This document shows positions 1 to 8,523 of a stretch of DNA of 64,000 nt, in pieces (positions within the stretch are counted from its first letter, which is position 1; the number at the start of each line of letters is the position of its first letter). The notes below the pieces were generated by a model that was given only the letters and a program-made list of their open reading frames with translations, was not told the DNA's origin and ran no database searches. Position numbers and translations under genes: made by a program. This DNA comes from an uncultured bacterium (GTDB lineage: Bacteria; Bacillota; Clostridia; Oscillospirales; Ruminococcaceae), in assembly GCA_905215965.1 (NCBI GenBank), contig CAJMSD010000001.1, positions 186,001 to 250,000 of the forward strand, read 5' to 3'.

Positions 1-2
1 CG

Positions 3-2006
3 GCGATGATAATCTGCATAATCTTCAAGCTTTTTTTCGAAGCGGCTTCCTCTCCGATCCACAGCGGCTGCGTTACGGGAGCGGCTGTTTTTCTTTCGGG
101 AACGGCTGTTTCGCTGATAATCGGAGAACCTCTCCCCAAGCTGATATTTTACATATTTTATGCCGCGATCGCAGGCTTTACCGCCTATTGCGGAGCTTCG
201 GCTGCCGACGCGATAAAAAGCCGACGCGTTCTGGATCTGTCCGCAGGGATAAGCTGCGCCTACGCCGTGGTCTACACCGTGCTGACCGCGTCCCTTTGCT
301 CGGCGGATATCCCGTATATCAACGTGGGAATTATCTTCGGCTCGGCAGTAACGGCAACCGCCGCCTATCACTATAGGTGCATGGGAGGAGTTCTTTGCGG
401 CGCGCTGACAGCCTGCGGAGCGTTTCTTTGCTCGGCGGACTGCGGAAATCAGGTCATTCTGCTTCCGGCTGCCGGATTCCTTACCGGATATCTTTACAAG
501 CAGAAAACAGGTGTTGCGGCAGGATTTTTCATCGGCATCAGCTTTGCTCTCACAGTCTTTACGGGAGTAAGCATGAACAGCGCGTCCGCGATGCTGAATA
601 TAATGATAGGCACGGCGGTATTTCTTGCGGTATCTCCGAGATTTTCGGATAAATGGGTCGTTACGGGACAGGACGGCGAGGCTCTTACGGGGATAATCGG
701 TTCAAGAATGAGCTTCCTTGCAAATTCGATAAAAACGGTTCGCACGGAATCGGGAAAAATTTTCGAGGTGCTTGCAAAAAATGCCGATAAACCCGACGAG
801 ATAGAATCCAACAGCGGCGAGGTCTGCAAGGGCTGCTATAAACGTCTTGCGTGCTGGTACAACAGCTACGATCTGACAAAGCGCGGCTTTAAAAAGCTTG
901 CGGAAACTCCCGAGATAACCGCCGATAATTTTCCGCGCGAGCTTGAGGACTGCCTGAGAAAGGACGAGCTTATCAAAGCCTTTGAGAAGTCAGCAAGAGA
1001 AAAAATGACCGCGAAGCTCCTTGAGCTGCGGTTTTCCGACAGTCAGCGGCTTCTTTTCGAGCAGATAAGGATCACCGAGGAGATAATTCAGGCGGCAGGA
1101 GAACGCGTCGAGGTGCGCTACAGCGAATCGGTAAGCAAGCTGATACGCGGCAAGCTGGAGAAATTCGGCTTTCCGGCTTCGAATGTGATAGCCTATTACA
1201 ATTCGAAAAACAGGCTTCATGTGGAGCTTTACTTCCTTTACGCCGAGATCCCCGAAAGCTGCACGAGAATATGCGATCTCATAGCCGACGAGCTGAGAAT
1301 GAAAATGGATTACTCCGAGCCTGTGAACTCCGGCAGAGAGGTTCGTATACGCGTGTACGAACGTCCCGAATACAGCATAGAGGCATACGGAGCTTCCGTC
1401 TGTGCGGAAAGCTCGCCCGAAACGGGAGACACGACCTCGATTTTCAGCGACGGTACGGGAATAAGCTATGTTGTTCTGTCCGACGGAATGGGAAGCGGCC
1501 GCGGAGCTGCTCTTGAATCGCGTATGGTCGTGAGTATGTTCCGCCGTCTGATCAGCAGCGGAGTTAATTACAATTCGGCGATAAAACTGATAAATTCGAT
1601 AATGCTGAACAAATCCGCAGACGAAGCCTTTGCCACTCTCGACGTGGTGCGCGTAGACCTCGACACCTGCGGACTTACGGTGATAAAATCGGGAGCTTCG
1701 GCAACTCTTATACGTCATCGCGGACAAGTGATGAAAATATCCTCGCCGACTTTTCCCATAGGGATAATAGGCGAAGCCGAATCCTTCTGCCGCGGTTACG
1801 AATTCGAGGAGGGCGATATCATAATCATGTTCTCCGACGGTATCTGCGAAAACGAGTATCAGTTCATCAAGGAGCTTCTTCTTCAGCACAATGAGGTGAA
1901 GCTTATCGTCGATGAAATATGTGCGAAAGCGGAGCTTTTTAACCAGAGCGTCCGTTCGGACGACGTTACCGTCATAGGAATCAAGGTGATGCGCAATTCG
2001 ATGTAA
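3..2006 (+). CDS. spoIIE: Stage II sporulation protein E (SpoIIE), 5'-truncated by window edge
   Basis: SpoIIE is the membrane-bound PP2C-type serine phosphatase that dephosphorylates SpoIIAA and so activates sigma-F in the forespore. The first ~215 residues visible are strongly hydrophobic, consistent with several membrane spans. A central region with Cys pairs (GEVCKGCYKRLACW, near residue 280) follows, and the C-terminal ~190 residues form the phosphatase domain. Metal-binding motifs are visible: VLSDGMGSGRG near residue 490, MFSDGICENE near 609 and RSDDVTVIGI near 650. The family is usually about 800 residues; 667 codons are seen and the frame is open to base 3, so the ATG at base 6 is probably internal and about 130 residues lie upstream of the window. 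No promoter or terminator is visible. Together with sigG at 53688 it argues for a sporulation programme. Identification is firm; the missing N-terminus is inferred. Confidence 0.93.
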   Translation, partial: AMIICIIFKLFFEAASSPIHSGCVTGAAVFLSGTAVSLIIGEPLPKLIFYIFYAAIAGFTAYCGASAADAIKSRRVLDLSAGISCAYAVVYTVLTASLCSADIPYINVGIIFGSAVTATAAYHYRCMGGVLCGALTACGAFLCSADCGNQVILLPAAGFLTGYLYKQKTGVAAGFFIGISFALTVFTGVSMNSASAMLNIMIGTAVFLAVSPRFSDKWVVTGQDGEALTGIIGSRMSFLANSIKTVRTESGKIFEVLAKNADKPDEIESNSGEVCKGCYKRLACWYNSYDLTKRGFKKLAETPEITADNFPRELEDCLRKDELIKAFEKSAREKMTAKLLELRFSDSQRLLFEQIRITEEIIQAAGERVEVRYSESVSKLIRGKLEKFGFPASNVIAYYNSKNRLHVELYFLYAEIPESCTRICDLIADELRMKMDYSEPVNSGREVRIRVYERPEYSIEAYGASVCAESSPETGDTTSIFSDGTGISYVVLSDGMGSGRGAALESRMVVSMFRRLISSGVNYNSAIKLINSIMLNKSADEAFATLDVVRVDLDTCGLTVIKSGASATLIRHRGQVMKISSPTFPIGIIGEAESFCRGYEFEEGDIIIMFSDGICENEYQFIKELLLQHNEVKLIVDEICAKAELFNQSVRSDDVTVIGIKVMRNSM

Positions 2007-2126
2007 ATGTGTTAAAACAAACAAAACAGCTTGGTAAAAAGCAAGGATTTATTTGGCAAATTGCACTAAAGACGGCGTATAAAATTAGCGTATTATCTGA
2101 AATTGTGAACCAATTTGTGAAAATGC

Positions 2127-2155
2127 TTGAATAATTCTTTAAATTCTGATAAAAT
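2127..2155 (+). promoter_or_regulatory. Sigma-A type promoter of the glg operon
   Basis: TTGAAT (2127-2132), a 17-bp spacer and TAAAAT (2150-2155) stand 24 bp before the glgB start codon. The 172-bp gap after spoIIE is otherwise AT-rich and without an obvious gene. Confidence 0.65.
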
Positions 2156-2178
2156 AATAATTGCAAAGGGGGTATATT

Positions 2179-4203
2179 ATGTCTGCTAATAATTGTAATG
2201 AAAATTTCAACGATTTTCCGCTCTATCTGTTTTATCAGGGTAAGAATTACGAGGCTTACAAATTCTTCGGCGTTCATGTACGCAAGAAAGGAAGAGGTAA
2301 AATTTTTACCTTCCGCGTATGGGCTCCCAATGCTGCAAGCGTTTCCGTTGTCGGCGATTTCAACGGCTGGGACAGAAACGCAAATCCTATGGCGCTTATC
2401 GCTGACGGAGTCTGGGAAGCCGAAATTCCTAAGCTCAAACAGTTCGATTCTTATAAATACAGCATTGAAACCGCTGACGGCCGCATTATTCTGAAGGCCG
2501 ATCCTTATGCGAATCACTTTGAAACACGCCCCGGAACTGCTTCGAAAATTTACGAAAGCAGCTTTGAGTGGAGCGATAAAAACTGGTTCAACGAAAAGAA
2601 AAAGCGCGTGATATACAAAAGTCCCATGAATGTCTACGAGGTTCATCTCAGCTCGTGGAAAAGACCCGACGAGGAGATCTTCTTCGATTATATTACGTTT
2701 GCGCGCGAGATAATCCCTTATCTTAAAAAAATGTCGTATACTCACATAGAGTTCATGCCGCTGACGGAGTATCCCTTCGACGGCTCGTGGGGTTATCAGG
2801 TCATCGGCTATTATGCTCCGACCTCGCGCTTCGGTACTCCCGACGATTTCAGAAAAATGATAGATATGTTCCATGAAGCGGGGATCGGCGTTATCCTCGA
2901 CTGGGTACCGGCGCATTTCCCGAAGGACGGCGCAGGTATCTATATGTTCGACGGCTCATATTGCTACGAGTATGCCGACGAGCGCAAGAGAGAGCATAAA
3001 TCCTGGGGAACTCACGTTTTCGATTACGGCAAGGCTGAGGTCTGCTCGTTCCTCATTTCAAGCGCCTGCTACTGGTTCGATGAATTTCATGTCGACGGTC
3101 TGCGCGTGGACGCGGTCGCTTCGATGCTCTATCTCGACTACGACAGACGCGACGGCGAATGGTGCGCAAATATCTACGGCGGCAACGAGAATCTTGAAGC
3201 TGTGGAGTTCCTTAAACACCTCAACGAGGCTGTTTTCGCCAAGCATCCCGACGCTCTCATGATCGCCGAGGAATCCACCGCCTGGCCGCTCGTTACTAAG
3301 CCTACCGATATAGGCGGACTCGGCTTCAACTTCAAGTGGAATATGGGCTGGATGAACGATATGCTGTCCTATATGTCCCTCGATCCTATCTATCGTGCGT
3401 TCAATCACGATAAGCTTACTTTCTCGTTCTTTTATTGCTTCTCCGAGAACTATGTCCTCCCGATCTCTCATGACGAGGTGGTTCACGGAAAGTGCTCGAT
3501 GATAAATAAAATGCCCGGCACCTATGAACAGAAATTCGACTCATACCGCGCTTTTCTTGCATATATGATGGCTCATCCGGGCAAAAAGCTCCTGTTTATG
3601 GGTCAGGAATTCGGTCAGATGAGCGAGTGGAACTACGAAACTCAGCTTGACTGGAATCTTATGGATTTCGATTCACACAGAAAGCTTCTGAAATTTTCCG
3701 AAAAGCTCAATAAATTCTACGCGGAAAATTCTCCGCTTTGGGAAAACGACGACTCGTGGAGCGGCTTCAGCTGGATATCAAACGACGACTACAAGCAGAG
3801 CGTTATCGCTTTCAGACGTATCGACGACAGCGGCAACGAGATAATCGCCGTGTGCAATTTCGTTCCCGTAGAGCGTACCGATTATAAGATCGGCGTTCCG
3901 ATGAAGGGCCGCTATAAGCTCGTGTTCAATTCCGATGCGGAGGAGTTCGGCGGCTCGGGCGTGACCGAAAAATCCTTTAAAACAAAGCATTACGCTATGC
4001 ACGGCTTTGACGAGAGTATCTCTATGACACTTGCTCCGCTTTCGGTAGTGTACCTGAAATATGCTCCCGTGAAAAAGCGCGCGTCAAAGACTGCGGACGA
4101 TAAAGCCGCGCCGGAACCCGGCAAGGTCAAGTCTTCCGCTGCCGCAAAGCCTGCCGCAGCCAAAAAGAAAACAGTTAAAAAGAAAATAGATACGGAAACT
4201 TAA
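2179..4203 (+). CDS. glgB: 1,4-alpha-glucan branching enzyme
   Basis: GlgB (GH13) cuts alpha-1,4 glucan chains and re-attaches them through alpha-1,6 bonds to branch glycogen. An N-terminal carbohydrate-binding module (FRVWAPNAASVSVVGDFNGW, about residues 40-60) precedes the TIM-barrel. The catalytic triad is visible as Asp311 in DGLRVDAVAS, Glu364 in MIAEEST and Asp432 in ISHDEVVHGK. The start is the ATG at 2179, preceded by AAAGGGGGT; an in-frame TTG at 2161 lies upstream of that ribosome site. It is first in a four-gene glycogen operon and glgC follows after 18 bp. The odd part is the last ~40 residues, a Lys/Ala/Pro-rich basic tail (KPAAAKKKTVKKK) beyond the usual C-terminal beta domain, which I cannot assign to a function. 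The enzyme identification is secure. Confidence 0.96.
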   Translation: MSANNCNENFNDFPLYLFYQGKNYEAYKFFGVHVRKKGRGKIFTFRVWAPNAASVSVVGDFNGWDRNANPMALIADGVWEAEIPKLKQFDSYKYSIETADGRIILKADPYANHFETRPGTASKIYESSFEWSDKNWFNEKKKRVIYKSPMNVYEVHLSSWKRPDEEIFFDYITFAREIIPYLKKMSYTHIEFMPLTEYPFDGSWGYQVIGYYAPTSRFGTPDDFRKMIDMFHEAGIGVILDWVPAHFPKDGAGIYMFDGSYCYEYADERKREHKSWGTHVFDYGKAEVCSFLISSACYWFDEFHVDGLRVDAVASMLYLDYDRRDGEWCANIYGGNENLEAVEFLKHLNEAVFAKHPDALMIAEESTAWPLVTKPTDIGGLGFNFKWNMGWMNDMLSYMSLDPIYRAFNHDKLTFSFFYCFSENYVLPISHDEVVHGKCSMINKMPGTYEQKFDSYRAFLAYMMAHPGKKLLFMGQEFGQMSEWNYETQLDWNLMDFDSHRKLLKFSEKLNKFYAENSPLWENDDSWSGFSWISNDDYKQSVIAFRRIDDSGNEIIAVCNFVPVERTDYKIGVPMKGRYKLVFNSDAEEFGGSGVTEKSFKTKHYAMHGFDESISMTLAPLSVVYLKYAPVKKRASKTADDKAAPEPGKVKSSAAAKPAAAKKKTVKKKIDTET

Positions 4204-4221
4204 CTTTTTAGGAGGAATACT

Positions 4222-5448
4222 ATGTTTACTAAGAAAAAATGCGTTGCAATGCTCCTCGCCGGCGGTCAGGGAAGCAGATTGTATGCGCTGACAAAAAATG
4301 TCGCAAAGCCTGCCGTTCCTTACGGCGGCAAATACAGGCTTATTGATTTCCCTCTCTCCAACTGTACAAATTCCGGTATCGATACCGTAGGTGTCCTTAC
4401 GCAGTATCAGCCGCTCGTACTTAACGAATATATCGGCAACGGTCAGCCGTGGGATCTGGATAAAATGAACGGCGGAGTTCACGTTCTTCCGCCTTACGAA
4501 ACTCAGTCAGGAGCTTCATGGTACGAGGGAACGGCTAACGCTATCTACCAGAATATCCGCTTTATCGAGCGTTACGACCCCGAGTATGTAATCGTTCTCG
4601 GCGGCGATCATATCTATAAAATGGATTACTCGAAAATGGTCGAGTATCACGAGAAGAACAACGCCGACTGCACTATCGCCGTTATCGACGTTCCTAAGGA
4701 GGAAGCTTCGCGTTTCGGTATCATGATCTGCGACGACGAAAACCGCGTTGTCGATTTTGTCGAAAAGCCAAAGGAGCCTAAGTCTACTCTCGCGTCAATG
4801 GGAATTTATGTGTTCAGCTGGGATAAGCTGCGCCATTACCTTGTTGAAAACGAGAACGACGCCAACGCAAAGCGCGACCGCGGCGAGCCTTGGTCAAAGG
4901 ACTTCGGCAAGGATATCATCACCTCTATGCTCCGCGACGGTCAGCGTCTCTTCGCCTACGAATTCGAGGGCTACTGGAAGGACGTCGGAACTCTCGATTC
5001 TCTCTGGGAAGCCAATATGGATCTCCTCAGCCCGAGCGTTCCTCTCGATCTGTACGACCGCAGCTGGAAGATCTATTCAAGAAACAACAATATGCCGCCG
5101 CAGTACATCGGCGACAGCGCAAATATAGAAAATTCAATGATCTCCGAGGGAAGCAATACCAACGGTACGGTAGATTTCTCGATAGTTTTCTCCGGAGTTA
5201 CCATCGAAGCCGGTGCGACCGTAAATTACAGCATTATTATGCCCGGTACGGTAATTAAGTCCGGAGCAGTCGTTGAATACGCTATCGTGGGCGAGGACTG
5301 CGTTGTTGAAAGCGGCGCTAAGATCGGCACAAGTCCGGAAAATATCGCCAACAGAGACGACTGGGGCATCGCCGTTGTGGGACATAATGTCAACATTTCC
5401 GAAAACAGCGTTGTAGAGCCGAAACAGATCGTCAGCGATAATATTTAA
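4222..5448 (+). CDS. glgC: Glucose-1-phosphate adenylyltransferase, catalytic subunit
   Basis: GlgC makes ADP-glucose from glucose-1-phosphate and ATP, the committed step of bacterial glycogen synthesis. The N-terminal nucleotidyltransferase domain has the nucleotide loop LLAGGQGSRLYALT (about residues 11-24), the KPAVPYGGKYRLIDFPLSN signature and IVLGGDHIYKMDY with the catalytic Asp. The C-terminal third has left-handed beta-helix repeats (hexapeptides such as IVFSGVTIEAGATV). Length, 408 residues, is normal. The start ATG has a strong AGGAGG site. It lies 18 bp after glgB and 12 bp before glgD, its non-catalytic homologue, which in Firmicutes assembles with GlgC and raises its activity; that partnership here is inference from family knowledge. 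Confidence 0.96.
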   Translation: MFTKKKCVAMLLAGGQGSRLYALTKNVAKPAVPYGGKYRLIDFPLSNCTNSGIDTVGVLTQYQPLVLNEYIGNGQPWDLDKMNGGVHVLPPYETQSGASWYEGTANAIYQNIRFIERYDPEYVIVLGGDHIYKMDYSKMVEYHEKNNADCTIAVIDVPKEEASRFGIMICDDENRVVDFVEKPKEPKSTLASMGIYVFSWDKLRHYLVENENDANAKRDRGEPWSKDFGKDIITSMLRDGQRLFAYEFEGYWKDVGTLDSLWEANMDLLSPSVPLDLYDRSWKIYSRNNNMPPQYIGDSANIENSMISEGSNTNGTVDFSIVFSGVTIEAGATVNYSIIMPGTVIKSGAVVEYAIVGEDCVVESGAKIGTSPENIANRDDWGIAVVGHNVNISENSVVEPKQIVSDNI

Positions 5449-5460
5449 GGAGGTCTTGAA

Positions 5461-6582
5461 ATGAGTGTCAATTACAGTGTTTTAGGTTTGATTTTCGCAA
5501 GTATGCACGATTCATCGGTCGCCGAGCTTACAAAGCAGAGAACTATGGGGTCGCTTCCTTTCGGCGGACGTTACCGCCTTATAGATTTTCCGCTTTCTAA
5601 TATGGTGAATTCCGGGATCCCCGAAGTGGGAGTTATCACAAAATCCAACTACGGTTCGCTTCTCGACCACCTCGGCTCGGGACGCGAATGGGATCTCTCA
5701 CGTAAAAAGGGCGGACTTCATCTTCTGCCTCCGTACAGCCAGACAGGCGGAATCTACAAGGGCAGACTCGACGCGCTCAGCAATGTATGGAGCTTTGTCG
5801 AGCATTCAAAGGCGAAATACGTTATTCTTTCAAACTGCGACGTTGTTACGTCTATAAATTTTGATCCGGTGCTCAAGCAGCACATCGGCAGCGAGGCGGA
5901 TATCACTCTTATCTACAGCAGATGCAGATACGACAGCGAGCAGAGCCACGGCGCGACGATCTTGGAATTTGACGGTAATGACCAGCTTCGCGACGTTCTT
6001 GTTGATCCACAGTTTACGGGAGAATGCAATATGTGGACGGAAATGTTCATTATCAGCAAGGATTTCCTCAAGAAGATCGTCTCCGATGCCGCAAGCCGCA
6101 ATCAGTACAGCTTTACCCGCGAAATTCTTCAGGGCAAAAAGGACGAGTACAAGATAATGGGCTACGAGCACAAGAACTTCTTCACGAGGATCGACAGCGT
6201 TCAGAGCTATTATCAGTCAAATATGATACTTCTGGAAACGGAAAAGAGAAACGCGCTTTTCGCAAAGAATCTCCCGATATATACGAAGATCGGCGACAAT
6301 GGTCCGGTTAAATACGGACTTGAATCCAATATTAAGAATTCTCTTATTGCCGACGGCTGCGTGATCGAGGGTACTGTCGAAAATTCGATACTCTTCAGAG
6401 GCGTTAAGATCGGAAAGGGTACGGTCATTAAAAACTGCGTTCTGCTTCAGGGAACAAAAATTGGCGGAAGGTGCGATATAACCTCGGTAATTACCGATAA
6501 AAACGTCGAGATAAGCGATGAAAAGGTGCTTACCGGTTCTCCGACATATCCGCTTTATATCGGCAAGAACGGCAGGCTTTAA
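5461..6582 (+). CDS. glgD: GlgD, non-catalytic ADP-glucose pyrophosphorylase-like subunit
   Basis: GlgD is a GlgC paralogue that acts in Firmicutes as a modulatory subunit of the GlgC/GlgD heterotetramer. The fold is kept (PFGGRYRLIDFPLSNMVNSG near residue 35, beta-helix repeats at the C-terminus), but the N-terminal glycine-rich nucleotide loop of GlgC is replaced by LGLIFASMHDSSVAELTKQR and the GGDHIYK motif reads LSNCDVVTS. Both changes indicate loss of catalysis. Length is 373 residues. A strong AGGAGG precedes the ATG, 12 bp after glgC, and glgA follows after 18 bp. I am confident of the family; the regulatory role is established for homologues, not shown here. Confidence 0.94.
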   Translation: MSVNYSVLGLIFASMHDSSVAELTKQRTMGSLPFGGRYRLIDFPLSNMVNSGIPEVGVITKSNYGSLLDHLGSGREWDLSRKKGGLHLLPPYSQTGGIYKGRLDALSNVWSFVEHSKAKYVILSNCDVVTSINFDPVLKQHIGSEADITLIYSRCRYDSEQSHGATILEFDGNDQLRDVLVDPQFTGECNMWTEMFIISKDFLKKIVSDAASRNQYSFTREILQGKKDEYKIMGYEHKNFFTRIDSVQSYYQSNMILLETEKRNALFAKNLPIYTKIGDNGPVKYGLESNIKNSLIADGCVIEGTVENSILFRGVKIGKGTVIKNCVLLQGTKIGGRCDITSVITDKNVEISDEKVLTGSPTYPLYIGKNGRL

Positions 6583-6600
6583 ATTGGCGGTGATTATTTT

Positions 6601-8022
6601 ATGAAAATTTTATTTGCAGCCAGCGAGGCTGTTCCGTATGCCGCTTCGGGAGGTCTTGCCGATGTGGCAGGATCTCTGCCGAAAGCCATTTGCGCCAAGG
6701 GACACGACTGCCGTATCGTCATGCCGCTCTATAAGGCTGTATCGCCCGAGCTTCGCGCGGAAATGACCTTTATCACAAATATTACCGTCGATGTTTCGTG
6801 GCGTAAGCAGTACTGCGGTATTTTTACGGCAGAAAAAAACGGAGTTACATATTATTTTATCGATAATGAGTATTATTTTGCAAGAGACGGTCTGTACGGT
6901 TTTTACGACGACTGCGAGAGATTCGTTTTCTTCGACCGCGCCGTTCTTGAAATGCTCCGTTATGTTGATTTTGCTCCCGATATTATCAGCTGCAACGACT
7001 GGCAGACCGCGCTTATTCCCGTATATTACAACATTTACTACAAGTATCAGCAGGGCTATGACGGAATCAAGACCGTGTTTGCTATACATAACATAGAGTA
7101 TCAGGGACGCTACGGCAAGGAAGTTCTCAACGAGCTTATGGGTATCCCGATGTATCACGCTAATATGCTCGAGTACGACGGCTACATCAATATGATGAAG
7201 GGCGCGATCGAGGCGGCTGACCGCATTGTTACGGTGAGTCCGAGCTATGCGTGGGAGATCCTTGACCCGTGGTTTGCTCACGGACTGGACAGGATTCTTG
7301 TCACTAAGCAGTATAAGCTCAAGGGAATCCTCAACGGCATCGACACCGAAAGCTTCGATCCGGCGGCTGATCCCGATATAGCCGCGCACTATTCGGCGGA
7401 GGATATTTCCGGAAAGGCTGAGTGCAAAAAGGCGCTTATCGGCGAGCTTGGACTGAACGGGGGAGACGACCCTGTTATCGGCATAGTTACAAGATTTGTC
7501 GGACATAAGGGCATTGATCTTATCCGGTTTGCCTTTGAGGAAATGATCGGAATGGGGATCAAATTTGTCGTTCTCGGCAGCGGCGAGTGGATATACGAGG
7601 AGTTCTTCCGCGAAATGGCAGCAAGGTATCCGGGCAGTGTCTCGGTAACGCTTGGCTTTAAGCCGGAGCTTTCAAGGAAGATATACGCAGGCGCGGATAT
7701 GTTTCTCATGCCGTCGCGCAGCGAGCCTTGCGGCCTTGCGCAGATGATCTCGATGAGATACGGAACGATACCGATAGTCCGCGAAACGGGAGGTCTCAGG
7801 GACACCGTCCGCGACAACGGCGGTGAAAACGGCAACGGATTCACGTTCAAGACGTATAATGCCGGCGATATGCTTGAAGCAGTGCGCCGCGCAAAGCTTG
7901 CGTATGATGATAAAGCGGTCTGGAACGAGCTTGTCGGCAGAGCGATCAGGTGCGACAACAGCTGGTCGGGATCTGCGGATACGTATATTGAGACGTATAA
8001 AGAGCTGATTGAAAATAATTAA
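6601..8022 (+). CDS. glgA: Glycogen (ADP-glucose) synthase
   Basis: GlgA is a GT5 glycosyltransferase (GT-B fold) that extends alpha-1,4 glucan using the ADP-glucose made by GlgC/GlgD. N-terminal signature ASGGLADVAGSLPKA (about residues 16-30); the C-terminal domain has LMPSRSEPCGLAQMISMRYG with the catalytic Glu and ETGGLRDTV. Length, 473 residues, is typical. The KTGGL loop, whose Lys contacts ADP-glucose in E. coli GlgA, reads AASGGL here, so that Lys is absent; similar loops occur in some related synthases, so activity is still likely. Last gene of the operon, followed at once by a strong terminator. Confidence 0.95.
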   Translation: MKILFAASEAVPYAASGGLADVAGSLPKAICAKGHDCRIVMPLYKAVSPELRAEMTFITNITVDVSWRKQYCGIFTAEKNGVTYYFIDNEYYFARDGLYGFYDDCERFVFFDRAVLEMLRYVDFAPDIISCNDWQTALIPVYYNIYYKYQQGYDGIKTVFAIHNIEYQGRYGKEVLNELMGIPMYHANMLEYDGYINMMKGAIEAADRIVTVSPSYAWEILDPWFAHGLDRILVTKQYKLKGILNGIDTESFDPAADPDIAAHYSAEDISGKAECKKALIGELGLNGGDDPVIGIVTRFVGHKGIDLIRFAFEEMIGMGIKFVVLGSGEWIYEEFFREMAARYPGSVSVTLGFKPELSRKIYAGADMFLMPSRSEPCGLAQMISMRYGTIPIVRETGGLRDTVRDNGGENGNGFTFKTYNAGDMLEAVRRAKLAYDDKAVWNELVGRAIRCDNSWSGSADTYIETYKELIENN

Positions 8023-8050
8023 AAAAGGGACGGATTTTCCGTCCCTTTTT
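8022..8050 (+). terminator. Rho-independent terminator after glgA
   Basis: Stem AAGGGACGG / CCGTCCCTT with a short ATTTT-type loop and a T tract. Its symmetry means it can also end the convergent PFL transcript arriving on the minus strand. The GGGACGG stem recurs after two other genes in this window. Confidence 0.9.
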
Positions 8051-8064
8051 GCTGTATTTGTTCA

Positions 8065-8304
8065 TTACAGCCTGTCGTGGAAAGTACGTGAAATTACGTC
8101 GTCCTGCTGCTCCTTCGTGAGCTTTACGAAATTTACCGCGTATCCCGAAACTCTCACCGTCAGCTGCGGATACTTTTCCGGGTGCTTTTGCGCGTCGATA
8201 AGGGTTTCCTTTGTAAAAACATTAACGTTAAGGTGGTGACCGCCCTTTTCGACATAACCGTCAATAAGCTCGATAAGATTGTCGATCTGCTTCTGATTTT
8301 CCAT
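8065..8304 (-). CDS. Stand-alone glycyl-radical domain of pyruvate formate-lyase (GrcA-like)
   Basis: These 79 residues match the C-terminal glycyl-radical domain of PFL from the LIDGY helix to the end. HHLNVNVF, PEKYPQLTVRVSGYAVNF and EQQDDVISRTFHDRL are all present, and Gly54 in RVSGYAV is the radical site that the PFL activase would charge. It has its own ribosome site (GGAGGTAAC) and ATG and lies 15 bp downstream of the small gene at 8320. The PFL gene upstream (8513-10585) lacks exactly this domain. In E. coli, GrcA (YfiD) is a spare part for an intact PFL; here the domain appears to be the only one provided at this locus, so a split enzyme is inferred. Domain identity is very clear. Confidence 0.93.
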   Translation of the reverse strand: MENQKQIDNLIELIDGYVEKGGHHLNVNVFTKETLIDAQKHPEKYPQLTVRVSGYAVNFVKLTKEQQDDVISRTFHDRL

Positions 8305-8319
8305 TTTTGTTACCTCCGA

Positions 8320-8523
8320 TCATTCATCATCGCCGACGTCCTCGGTTGGCTGACAGCATGCTCCCTTTGCGCAGGAGAAATCCGTGCTGTTCATTGTTTT
8401 TACCGATATACCGCCGTTTTCATCGTTTGACTGAATATTTATTCTTCCGCTTCCGCCGTCCATAAGGCGGTCGATAAGGTCGGCAAGCTTTGCCGCCTCA
8501 TCGTCAACAGGATTATTGTTCAT
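8320..8523 (-). CDS. Small Cys-rich protein between the two halves of split PFL
   Basis: A 67-residue protein that I do not recognise. The start is the ATG at 8523, with AGGGAGGAAAGCG before it; the gene overlaps the end of the PFL gene by 11 bases, suggesting translational coupling. The N-terminal half (LADLIDRLMDGGSGRINIQ, about residues 12-30) resembles the first helix and strand of the glycyl-radical domain encoded next door: LID, then nine residues including GG, then an I/L-N-I/V strand, with equal spacing in both. It lacks RVSGYAV and instead ends in an acidic tail with a Cys cluster, CAKGACCQ (about residues 50-57). It could be a degenerated duplicate that gained a metal- or thiol-related role, or an accessory of the split enzyme. 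That it is translated is likely; its function is unknown. Confidence 0.7.
   Translation of the reverse strand: MNNNPVDDEAAKLADLIDRLMDGGSGRINIQSNDENGGISVKTMNSTDFSCAKGACCQPTEDVGDDE

Noticed and set aside
990..2916. Long minus-strand frames opposite spoIIE and glgB
   Set aside because: Antisense shadows of well-identified genes; composition reflects the complementary codons.
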